From: Streptomyces sp. NBC_00223
GTDB taxonomy: Bacteria > Actinomycetota > Actinomycetes > Streptomycetales > Streptomycetaceae
Assembly: GCF_036199905.1 (NCBI RefSeq)
Contig: NZ_CP108109.1
Span: forward strand, 620,001 to 684,000
Reading direction: 5' to 3'
DNA: 64,000 nucleotides
Below, piece after piece: positions 36,358-43,679 of the stretch; the stretch's first letter is position 1; each line of letters opens with the position of its first letter. The notes under the pieces are model-generated. The model had not been told where the DNA came from. It made no database searches and worked only from the letters and a program-made list of their open reading frames with translations. Both the position numbers and the translations under genes were made by a program.

Positions 36358-39282
36358 TTACGTGGCTCCCGCGTCCAGCCGCGAGGCCAGCAGCTGGGCG
36401 AGGTGCACGGCGCCGCCCCCGGCCAGGTCGGCCACCTGGGTACGGCAGGAGAACCCGTCGGCCAGCACCGGTCCCGTACGCCCGCCCTCGGCCAGCGCGG
36501 GCAGCAGGGCGGTCTGCGCGACCGCGACCGACACGTCGTAGTGGCCGCGCTCCACACCGAAGTTCCCGGCCAGCCCGCAGCAGCCGCCGACCGCGTTGAC
36601 CTCGGCCCCGGCCCGCCGCAGCAGCTCCGCGTCGGCCTCCCAGCCCAGCACCGCCCGCTGGTGGCAGTGCGGCTGGGCGACCGTCGTGACGTCCGACAGG
36701 TCCGGCGGCCGCCAGCCGTCGGTCGCGGCCAGCAGTTCGGCGAGCGTGACCGTGAGGCCGGCCACCGCTTTCGCCCGGGGGTCGTCGGGCAGCAACTCCG
36801 GCCCGTCGCCGCGCAGTACGGCCGCGCAGGAGGGTTCGAGGCCGACCACCGGCAGCCCGTCGGCCACGGCGGACTCCAGCGCGGTGTACGTACGGCGCAA
36901 CTGCCGCCGGGCGCCGTCGAGCTGGCCGGTGGAGATCCAGGTCAGCCCGCAGCACACCTGACGTGTCGTCAACTCCACTGTGTAGCCGGCGTGTTCCAGC
37001 ACCCGTACGGCGGCCGCGCCGACCTCCGGCGAGAAGGACTGGGTGAAGCTGTCCACCCACAGCAGGACGCGGCGCTCGGCGGTCGCGCGCTGGTCCTTGG
37101 CGGCCGCGTGCTGCCCGGCGGCGGCCGCGTGCCGCCCGGCGGTGGCCGCGTGCTGCCCGGCGGCGGCCGCGTGCTGCTCGACGGTGGCCGCCCGGTGCCG
37201 GGCGAACCAGTGGCGGAAGGTCCGGGTCGCGAACCGCGGCAGGCCGCGCCGCCCGTCGATACCGCCGAGCCGTTTGAGCGCCGCCGCGGCGGCCCGGTTG
37301 CCGAACAGCGCGTTGACCGCCCTCGGGAGGAGCGTGGCGAGGCGGGCGGTGCGCGGCAGCCAGCCCAGCGAGTAGTGGCTGACCGGGCGCGGCCGCCGCC
37401 GGTATCTGCGGTGCAGCACCTCCGCCTTGTACGCGGCCATGTCCACCCCGGCCGGGCAGTCGCGCGCGCACGCCTTGCACGACAGGCACAGGTCCAGCGC
37501 CTCGTGCACCGCGGGGTCGGCCCAGCCGCCGGTGAGCAGGTCGCCGCGCAGCATGTCCTGGAGCAGCCGGGCGCGGCCCCGGGTGGAGTGCTGCTCCTCG
37601 CCGGTCGCCCGGTACGACGGGCACATCGCGCCGCCCGACGCCGTCAGGTCGGCGCGGCACCGGCCGATGCCCACGCAGCGGTGGACCGCCCGGGTCAGAT
37701 CGCCGGAGTCGTCCGCGAAGGCGAAGCCCCCGCCGCGTACCACCGGCAGTCGCGGCCGTACCCGCAGGTCGGCGTCCACGGGCGCGGGGTCGACCAGCAC
37801 CCCGGGGTTGAGCAGCCCCGACGGGTCCCAGGCGGCCTTGACCTCGGCGGCGGCCCGCAGGGCGTCGGCGGAGTACATCCGCGGCAGCAGCGCGCCGCGT
37901 GCCCGGCCGTCGCCGTGCTCGCCGGAGAGCGAGCCGCCGTGCGCGGCCACCAGGTCGGCGGCGTCCTCCAGGAAGGCCCGGGTCCGCCGCGCGCCGCCTT
38001 CGGTGCGCAGGTCGAAGTCGAATCTGCCGTGCACACAGCCGTCGCCGAAGTGCCCGTAGAGCAGGCCGTCGTAGTGGTGCCGGTCGAGCAGCGCGGCCAG
38101 GTCGCGCAGATAGCCGCCCAGCCGCTCGGGCGGCACGGCGGCGTCCTCCCAGCCGGGCCACGCGTCGGCGCCGGCCGGGGTGCGCCCGGCCAGACCCACG
38201 CCGTCGGCGCGGATGCGCCACAGCGCGGCCATCCGGCCCGGGTCGGTGACCACTTGACCGTCCACCGCGCCGGAGGCGGCGTGGACGGCCCTGGCGGCGG
38301 CCTCGGCCTCCGCGGCGGTCGCGCCGCCGGTCTCCACCAGCAGCCAGCCGGCCCCCGCCGGCAGGACGGGTACGGCCCCGGGGCCGCGGCGGCGCAGCAC
38401 GACGTCGACCAGCCTGCGGTCCATGCCCTCGACCGCCAGCGGGCCCAGGGCGGTCAGCGCGGGGGTGGCGTCGGCGGCGGAGGGCATGTCGGGGTAGCCG
38501 AGGACGGCCAGCGCGCGGGCCGCCGGGCGCGGCACCAGCCGTACGGTGGCCTCAAGGACCAGCGCGAGCGTGCCCTCGGAGCCGACCAGTGAGCGGGCCA
38601 CGTCGAAGCCGCGCTCGGGCAGCAGCGCGTCCAGCGCGTAGCCGGAGGCCTGGCGCGGGAACCTGCCGTACTCGGTGCGCAGCACGGCCAGCCGGGCGTC
38701 GGCCACGGACCGCAGGCGCGCGTCGAGGGCCGGGTCGGAGGTGCCGTGGTGACCTGCCGTCACCAGGCTGCCGTCGGCCCGCAGCAGCCGCAGCGACTCC
38801 ACGTTGTCCCGGGTGTTGCCCCAGGCCACGGCGTGCGCGCCGCAGGCGTTGTTGCCGATCATCCCGCCCAGGGTGCAGCGGTCCGCGGTGGACGGATCGG
38901 GGCCGAGCAGCAGGCCGTACGGGGCCGCGGCGCGTTGCAGATCGGCCTGGACGACGCCGGGTTGCGCGGTGGCGGTACGTCCGTCGGGGTCGACCTCGGT
39001 GATCCGGTCCAGGGCGGTGAGGTCCAGGACGACGCCGGGGCCGATCGCGTTGCCCGCGACGGAGGTCCCGGCGCCGCGCGCGGTGACGGGCAGGCCGAGT
39101 TGGTGGCAGTACGCCACGGTGTCCACGGCGTGCTGCTCGGAGGTCGCTCTGACGACGGCGGCGGGCGGGACGCGGTAGTTGGACGCGTCGGAGGCGTAGA
39201 GCGCGCGGGTCCCGGGGTCGTCGGCGACCCCGCCGCCGAGCAGTTCCCGCAGCCGACGAACCTCCGCTTCCCGGGCACTCAC
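36358..39282 (-). CDS. FAD-linked oxidase / Fe-S oxidoreductase fusion (GlcD-GlpC type)
   Basis: A 974-residue flavo-iron-sulfur protein. The N-terminal half is a PCMH-type FAD domain (LPVTARGAGTSVAGNAIGPG, GGMIGNNACGAHAVAWGNTR, GSEGTLALVLEATVRLV) and FAD-oxidase C-terminal domain (LLYGHFGDGCVHGRFDFDL, SGEHGDGRARGALLPRMY). Next are cysteine clusters CVGIGRCRADL and CLSCKACARDCPAG for two [4Fe-4S] centres, then the CCG repeats CCGLTW and CCGLAGNFG. These match D-lactate, D-2-hydroxyglutarate or glycolate dehydrogenases feeding electrons to the quinone pool. About 37102-37200 encodes a HAAAAGQ-like 7-residue repeat between domains. GTG at 39282 overlaps a small ORF upstream as GTGA. It is transcribed toward the lipid operon but is separated from it by 640 bp. 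Confidence 0.88.
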   Translation of the reverse strand: MSAREAEVRRLRELLGGGVADDPGTRALYASDASNYRVPPAAVVRATSEQHAVDTVAYCHQLGLPVTARGAGTSVAGNAIGPGVVLDLTALDRITEVDPDGRTATAQPGVVQADLQRAAAPYGLLLGPDPSTADRCTLGGMIGNNACGAHAVAWGNTRDNVESLRLLRADGSLVTAGHHGTSDPALDARLRSVADARLAVLRTEYGRFPRQASGYALDALLPERGFDVARSLVGSEGTLALVLEATVRLVPRPAARALAVLGYPDMPSAADATPALTALGPLAVEGMDRRLVDVVLRRRGPGAVPVLPAGAGWLLVETGGATAAEAEAAARAVHAASGAVDGQVVTDPGRMAALWRIRADGVGLAGRTPAGADAWPGWEDAAVPPERLGGYLRDLAALLDRHHYDGLLYGHFGDGCVHGRFDFDLRTEGGARRTRAFLEDAADLVAAHGGSLSGEHGDGRARGALLPRMYSADALRAAAEVKAAWDPSGLLNPGVLVDPAPVDADLRVRPRLPVVRGGGFAFADDSGDLTRAVHRCVGIGRCRADLTASGGAMCPSYRATGEEQHSTRGRARLLQDMLRGDLLTGGWADPAVHEALDLCLSCKACARDCPAGVDMAAYKAEVLHRRYRRRPRPVSHYSLGWLPRTARLATLLPRAVNALFGNRAAAAALKRLGGIDGRRGLPRFATRTFRHWFARHRAATVEQHAAAAGQHAATAGRHAAAAGQHAAAKDQRATAERRVLLWVDSFTQSFSPEVGAAAVRVLEHAGYTVELTTRQVCCGLTWISTGQLDGARRQLRRTYTALESAVADGLPVVGLEPSCAAVLRGDGPELLPDDPRAKAVAGLTVTLAELLAATDGWRPPDLSDVTTVAQPHCHQRAVLGWEADAELLRRAGAEVNAVGGCCGLAGNFGVERGHYDVSVAVAQTALLPALAEGGRTGPVLADGFSCRTQVADLAGGGAVHLAQLLASRLDAGAT
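37102..37200. repeat. 21-bp tandem repeat inside the FAD/Fe-S gene
   Basis: GGCCGCGTG-type units start at 37102, 37123, 37144 and 37165, and a fifth begins at 37186. The exact period is 21 bp, so the frame is kept and 7-residue Ala/His-rich repeats are produced. Confidence 0.85.
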
Positions 39283-39386
39283 TGCGCACCCCCGTCGACG
39301 CGGGCCCACGGGTACGCGGCAGCCGCGCCGCCGTCCGCCTCCGGCCCGGGCGCCTCGGCGGGGGAGGATCCGTCCACACAGGCCAT
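39279..39386 (-). CDS. 35-residue ORF coupled to the FAD/Fe-S gene
   Basis: A short ORF (MACVDGSSPAEAPG ... WARVDGGAQ) of unknown function. Support: the ATG at 39386 is preceded by AGGAGAGGG at good spacing, and the TGA stop overlaps the GTG start of the large oxidoreductase as GTGA, the same coupling seen elsewhere in this window. The peptide is Ala/Gly/Pro-rich with no recognisable domain and one Cys. It could be a leader peptide that sets translation of the enzyme, a small subunit, or the true N-terminal start region of an alternative gene model. No homologue can be claimed without a search. Confidence 0.5.
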   Translation of the reverse strand: MACVDGSSPAEAPGPEADGGAAAAYPWARVDGGAQ

Positions 39387-39823
39387 GAGGTCCCTCTCCT
39401 GACTGCCGGGGGCGCTCCCCGAAACGAGCGGTGTTCGACGTTCACCGTTTCACAACGCCGGTCCCGCCCTCGCGCCGACGCGTGCGCCGGACCCGCCAAC
39501 CACCTTGTCACCGACCGGCCCCCAGGCCGGCACGCGCCTGACCGCCCGAAGCGTGCGAGCGGTGCCAATGGCCCGACCTGTGACAAGAAAGCGAGCCGCT
39601 ATATCGACAGAACGATCGAACATATGGCCATCGGCCCTCTCCCCGCGCTGCTCGACGCCACCGGCGGGGACAATCGGAGGTGAACGTCGAGGACGGTGCC
39701 ACCGCGCCGGCGGACCGGGCTCGTGACCCCGACACGACCGCCCAAGACGGTGCGAACGGCACCGCGAACGGCCCCCGGCTTGAGATGCTGAGACCAGGTC
39801 AACCGCACTCAGAAAGGACGGGT
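39387..39823. other. Divergent intergenic region before the SGNH hydrolase
   Basis: A 437-bp region between the minus-strand small ORF and the plus-strand SGNH hydrolase. I see no supported gene: a 19-codon ORF at 39624 has no ribosome binding site. A weak -10-like TATATC occurs near 39600 and small palindromes CGATCG and CATATG near 39614-39625. No confident promoter call. Confidence 0.45.
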
Positions 39824-40669
39824 GTGAGGAAAGCACTCGTAGTGGCTGTGCCGGCCGTGCTGACGGCCGTGTTCGGCCTGGCCTGGGGCGCCGCGCTGCC
39901 GACACCGGCCGCCCCTGCCTCGGTCGCGCACGCGACCGCGCTGCGGCTGATGCCGCTGGGCGACTCGATCACCTGGGGTGTCGGCAGCAGCACCGGGAAC
40001 GGCTACCGCGCCGTGCTCAGGGACGAGCTGTCGTCCCAAGGTCACCGGGTGGACTTCGTCGGGTCCGTCCGCCACGGCGACATGGCGGATTCCGACAACG
40101 AGGGCCACCCCGGCTACCGGATCGACCAGATCGCCGCCCTCACGGACACGGCGCTCGCCCGTTACCGGCCCAACGTCGTCACGCTGGAGATCGGCACCAA
40201 CGACCTGAACCAGGACCACCGGGTCGCCACCGCCGCCGACCGGCTGAGCGCGCTGATCGACCGGATCACGGCCGATGACCCCGGCGTGACCGTGCTGGTG
40301 GGGTCCCTGATCCCCTCCAGGAGCCACACCGAGGAGCCGCACAGGCCCGCCTTCAACCGGGCGGTCCCCGGCGTCGTGCGGGCGAAGCGCGCGGCCGGCG
40401 AGCACGTCGGATACGTCGACATGAGCGCCGTGGCCAGGTCCGACCTGGCGAGCCCGCTGCATCCCGACGACCGGGGCTACCGGAAGATGGCCGCCGCCTT
40501 CGACCGGGCCGTCCAGAGCGCCGACCGGGCCGGCTGGATCAAGGCCCCGGCCGCCGCGGGGACGCGCTCCGGCTTCGCGGACAGGTGTCTGAACGCCGGG
40601 ACCGGCGAGAACGGCACCGTCGACCCGTTGTGGAGATGCGACAGCACCGAGGCCCCGCGACAGCCGTAG
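39824..40669 (+). CDS. Secreted SGNH/GDSL-family hydrolase
   Basis: A 281-residue exported esterase/lipase-type protein. The signal peptide is VRKALVVAVPAVLTAVFGLA with likely cleavage at SVAHA-TA. SGNH blocks are visible: GDSITWG with Ser48, the Gly block in HPGYRIDQIA, GTNDLNQ with the catalytic Asn, and SPLHPDDRGY with the Asp/His pair. GTG at 39824 is preferred since GAAAGGA lies 5 nt upstream and the signal peptide starts there. After the hydrolase fold the last ~35 residues (ADRCLNAGTGENGTVDPLWRC) resemble the opening of a ricin-type lectin repeat but stop at once, suggesting a lost carbohydrate-binding module. Substrate is probably an ester on a polysaccharide or lipid. Confidence 0.87.
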   Translation: MRKALVVAVPAVLTAVFGLAWGAALPTPAAPASVAHATALRLMPLGDSITWGVGSSTGNGYRAVLRDELSSQGHRVDFVGSVRHGDMADSDNEGHPGYRIDQIAALTDTALARYRPNVVTLEIGTNDLNQDHRVATAADRLSALIDRITADDPGVTVLVGSLIPSRSHTEEPHRPAFNRAVPGVVRAKRAAGEHVGYVDMSAVARSDLASPLHPDDRGYRKMAAAFDRAVQSADRAGWIKAPAAAGTRSGFADRCLNAGTGENGTVDPLWRCDSTEAPRQP

Positions 40670-40832
40670 CCGGGCGCCGAACGACCGCCGTACGGGCGTG
40701 TCACCCGTACGGCCGTACGGGGGTCGCGCGGGGCGGCAGCGGGAACGCTTCTCACCGGCGCCGGTCGCAAGGGCCGTCCGTCACCGCCGCGGTACTTTCG
40801 CCGCGACGACCGGGACAGCTGAGGGAGACGAG

Positions 40833-41924
40833 GTGACCGTGCCCGAGAACGGCCGTAAGGGAGCGACCTCCGCCACGGCGGAGGGAAGCGCGAAGGGCCA
40901 GGGCACGGCCCCGGAGACGGGCAGGGTGACCATCGCCGACATCGCCCGTGAGGCGGGTGTCTCGGTGCCGACCGTCTCCAAGGTGCTCAACGGGCACAGC
41001 CATGTCTCGCCGGTCACCCGGGAGAAGGTCGAATCGCTGCTGGAGAGCCACCACTACCTGCGCCGCCGCAGCCGCCCGGCCCGTACCGTCGGACTGATCG
41101 ACCTGGTCATCGACGAGCTGGACAGCCCCTGGTCGGTCGAGGTCATCCGGGGCGTGGACGAGGTCGCGGCCGGTCACCGTACGGGGGTGGTGGTCACCGC
41201 GGTGCACGGCCGGGCGGCGGACACCGTGCGCTGGCTGGACAACATCGCCCAGCGCGGCAGCGACGGGGTCATCCTCACCGTCACCGAACTCTCCCCCGTG
41301 CACCGGCGCAAGCTCCAGGACCTGAACACGCCGCTGGTCCTGGTCGACCCGGTCGGCACCCCCGACCCCGGTGTCCCGTCCGTCGGCGCGACCAACTGGC
41401 ACGGCGGACTGGCCGCCACCCAGCACCTGCTTGACCTCGGCCATCGCCGGATCGCCATCCTGACCGGACCGGAGAACGTACTGTGCGCCCGGGCCAGACT
41501 CGACGGCTACCGGGCGGCGCTCGAAGGGGCCGGCATCCCGGTCGACCCCGCGCTCGTGGCCGACGGTGTGTTCCGCCACGCCAGCGGCTTCTCCGCCATG
41601 AACGGACTGCTCGCGCTCGCCGACCCGCCGACCGCCGTCTTCGCGTGCAGCGATCTGCAGGCGCTGGGCGCGTACGAGGCGCTGCGCCGGGCCGGGCTGG
41701 GGGTCGGGCGGGACGTCAGCATGGTGGGCTTCGACGACCTGCCCACCGCCGCGTGGGCCTCGCCGCCCCTGACGACGGTCCGCCAGCCGCTCAGCGAGAT
41801 GGCCGGGATGGCGGCGCGGATGGTGCTGCAAGGGGTCGGGACCGTGCTGCCCGGGGGCACCCAGCGGCTGGAGCTGGCCACCGAACTGATGGTCAGGGAG
41901 AGTACGGCCCCGCCGCCCCACTGA
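40833..41924 (+). CDS. LacI-family transcriptional regulator
   Basis: A 363-residue regulator. The HTH and hinge region read VTIADIAREAGVSVPTVSKV then LNGHSHVSPVTREKV, after a ~28-residue N-terminal extension. A periplasmic-binding-protein-like ligand domain follows (GLIDLVIDELDSPWSVEVIRG, ATQHLLDLGHRRIAILTGPE, SMVGFDDLPTAAWASPPLTT). The GTG at 40833 has GAGGGAG upstream. Ligand is likely a sugar. A weak dyad GGGAACGCTTCTC at 40741-40753 could be its own operator. It is not next to obvious sugar-uptake genes; the SGNH hydrolase upstream is the nearest candidate target. Confidence 0.93.
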   Translation: MTVPENGRKGATSATAEGSAKGQGTAPETGRVTIADIAREAGVSVPTVSKVLNGHSHVSPVTREKVESLLESHHYLRRRSRPARTVGLIDLVIDELDSPWSVEVIRGVDEVAAGHRTGVVVTAVHGRAADTVRWLDNIAQRGSDGVILTVTELSPVHRRKLQDLNTPLVLVDPVGTPDPGVPSVGATNWHGGLAATQHLLDLGHRRIAILTGPENVLCARARLDGYRAALEGAGIPVDPALVADGVFRHASGFSAMNGLLALADPPTAVFACSDLQALGAYEALRRAGLGVGRDVSMVGFDDLPTAAWASPPLTTVRQPLSEMAGMAARMVLQGVGTVLPGGTQRLELATELMVRESTAPPPH

Positions 41925-41972
41925 CCCCTGACCTCCGCACCACGGGCCCCGGGCGTGGCGTCCGGGGTCTAC

Positions 41973-42000
41973 TTGCGGTCGGCGGAAATAGTTCGATACT
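41973..42000 (+). promoter_or_regulatory. Candidate promoter of the enoyl-CoA hydratase gene
   Basis: -35 TTGCGG (41973-41978), 16-nt spacer, -10 GATACT (41995-42000). A direct repeat of AGTTCGA lies around the start region (near 41990 and 42026). Confidence 0.4.
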
Positions 42001-42094
42001 TAGGTGGTCTCTCGGACTGACAACAGTTCGACACACGGAGTCACGACGGGCCGGACCGGTTCCGCCGTCGGCACGCACGGATCGGAGAGCCAGT

Positions 42095-42889
42095 ATGAAG
42101 CGGACCGGCAAGGAGGTCGTGGTCGAGGAACCCTCCTTCGGGGTACGCCTGGTGACGCTGAACCTGCCGCATGTGCGCAACGCCATGACCCAGGAGATGA
42201 CCGACACCTGGCGCGCGGCGATGGCCGAGATCCACGACGACAGGACGGTGCGCGCCGTCGTACTGACCGGCGCGGGCAGCTCGTTCTGCTCCGGCGCCGA
42301 TCTGTCGTTCCTCGACCAGGGCAGCGCGCACCACAACACCCCGGACCGGCTGCGCGACAAGATGGCGCCGTTCTACGACTCCTGGCTGATGGCCCGCCGG
42401 CTGCCGGTGCCGGTGGTCGCCGCGGTGAACGGCCCGGCCATCGGCGCCGGACTGTGTCTCGCGCTCGCCTGCGATCTGCGCTACGGCGGCCAGGACGCCG
42501 TCTTCAGCGCGCCCTTCAACTCGCTCGGCACGCACGGCGGGATGGGCGTCAACTATCTGCTCCCCGAGGTGATCGGCATCGCCCGCGCGCGCGAGATGCT
42601 GTACACGAGCCGGACGGTGGACGCCGAGGAGGCGCTGCACTGGGGACTGGTCAGCGACGTCGTCGACGACGTCCTGACGCACAGCCTCGAGGTGGCCGAC
42701 CGGATCGCGCAGGCGGCCCCGATCGCCACCCGGCTGACCAAGGTCGGGCTCGAGCAGTCCTTCCACGGCCTGGACGCGGCGCTGCGCTGGGAGGCACTGG
42801 CCCAGCCGGTGACGATGGCGACCGAGGATCTGCACGAGGGCATCCAGGCGCGCCGCCAGCATCGGCCCGCGCACTTCCAGGGTCGTTAA
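42095..42889 (+). CDS. Enoyl-CoA hydratase/isomerase (crotonase) family
   Basis: A 264-residue crotonase-fold enzyme. The oxyanion-hole segments are AGSSFCSGADLSFL and VNGPAIGAGLCLALACDLRY, and THGGMGVNYLLPEVIG leads into the region where hydratases carry the second catalytic Glu. It hydrates or isomerises enoyl-CoA intermediates in beta-oxidation. GGAGAG precedes the ATG at 42095. It opens the catabolic region and is followed by an ArsR regulator on the same strand. Specificity within the crotonase superfamily (hydratase, isomerase or ring hydrolase) cannot be fixed from sequence. Confidence 0.9.
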   Translation: MKRTGKEVVVEEPSFGVRLVTLNLPHVRNAMTQEMTDTWRAAMAEIHDDRTVRAVVLTGAGSSFCSGADLSFLDQGSAHHNTPDRLRDKMAPFYDSWLMARRLPVPVVAAVNGPAIGAGLCLALACDLRYGGQDAVFSAPFNSLGTHGGMGVNYLLPEVIGIARAREMLYTSRTVDAEEALHWGLVSDVVDDVLTHSLEVADRIAQAAPIATRLTKVGLEQSFHGLDAALRWEALAQPVTMATEDLHEGIQARRQHRPAHFQGR

Positions 42890-42936
42890 CGCGCCAGAAA
42901 CGCGCACCGCGCGTCGTTCCTTTACGCTGGGAGTAT

Positions 42937-42949
42937 ATTGATAGTTGTG
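42937..42949. promoter_or_regulatory. ATTGATAGTTGTG site upstream of arsR
   Basis: This 13-mer occurs once here, 29 bp before the arsR start, and once in inverted orientation upstream of the aldehyde dehydrogenase (43646-43658). Core TTGATAG also occurs at 60652. TTGATA/TATCAA half-sites are typical of ArsR/SmtB operators, so it is probably autoregulatory. Confidence 0.6.
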
Positions 42950-42978
42950 ACACTACCGTCGGCGCCGAAAGGAACACG

Positions 42979-43401
42979 ATGAGGCAGATCGCGAATCCGG
43001 GCGTGTCGGTCTCGGACGTCATGAAGGCGCTGAGCGACCCGATCCGGTGGGACATCATCCGCCAGATGGCCGAGGTCCCCGAGCTGCCGTGCGCGGTGCT
43101 GGAGTCGACCCTGCCCATCTCCAAGCCGACCATTTCGTATCACACGAAGATCCTCGGCCAGGTCGGTCTGCTCGAAGTCCGCAAAGAAGGCCGTAATTTC
43201 TTCTACACGCTCAATCGCGAGGTGCTGCGGGACCTCATGGACGAGCTGTGGGCGCTGGCCCCCGAGCCGCGTCCGGTCAAGCAGGGCCGTGTCGAGCACC
43301 GTTCGCCGTCCCGTCGGCGTTACTCCCGGCAGGACGAGCACACGCAGCAGGAGGCGGCGGCCTCGGGCCAGCAGAACGATCTGGTGCTGCTGACCTGGTG
43401 A
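42979..43401 (+). CDS. ArsR-family winged-helix regulator
   Basis: A 140-residue regulator with the ArsR fold: VSVSDVMKALSDPIRWDIIR (dimer/HTH helix 1), LPISKPTISYHTKILGQVGL (recognition helix) and VRKEGRNFFYTLNREV (beta wing). No ELCVCDL metal-site cysteines are present (PELPCAVLES has one Cys), so it more likely senses a metabolite such as an acyl-CoA than a metal. The C-terminus is a basic, Gln-rich tail. AAGGA precedes the ATG. Shared 13-bp sites flank this gene, suggesting it controls itself and the aldehyde dehydrogenase. Confidence 0.9.
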   Translation: MRQIANPGVSVSDVMKALSDPIRWDIIRQMAEVPELPCAVLESTLPISKPTISYHTKILGQVGLLEVRKEGRNFFYTLNREVLRDLMDELWALAPEPRPVKQGRVEHRSPSRRRYSRQDEHTQQEAAASGQQNDLVLLTW

Positions 43402-43645
43402 GCCCCCGGCCGCCCGGCGCACGCCGCCCGGCCACCCTCTGACAGGCGTCGACCCACGAAGGGCCGGCGCCTTTCGCATGCCCGCGCGGCCCCCGGCGCC
43501 TTCCCGTTGGAGCGGCGCACGCCGCGCCGGCCCGACCGTCGGCACCCGACGTCAGCACCCGCCCCCGCGCCCGTCCGCGGGTGAGACGTCCCTCACGACA
43601 CGGGGTCGATATTTCGATCGTTGTTGCAGTATGGTTTCCTAGTTC

Positions 43646-43658
43646 CACAACTATCAAT
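43646..43658. promoter_or_regulatory. CACAACTATCAAT site upstream of the aldehyde dehydrogenase
   Basis: Exact reverse complement of the 13-mer upstream of arsR, 22 bp before the dehydrogenase start. Likely operator of the neighbouring ArsR protein; the rest of the 278-bp gap shows no gene. Confidence 0.6.
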
Positions 43659-43679
43659 CTGTCATAAGGGTGGTCGAGC

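Noticed and set aside
39624..39683. 19-codon ORF (MAIGPLPALLDATGGDNRR) before the SGNH gene
   Set aside because: No ribosome binding site and no coupling to the next start codon.
42979..43401. Metal-sensing ArsR assignment
   Set aside because: The usual ELCVCDL-type cysteine pair is absent; the catabolic context favours a metabolite ligand.
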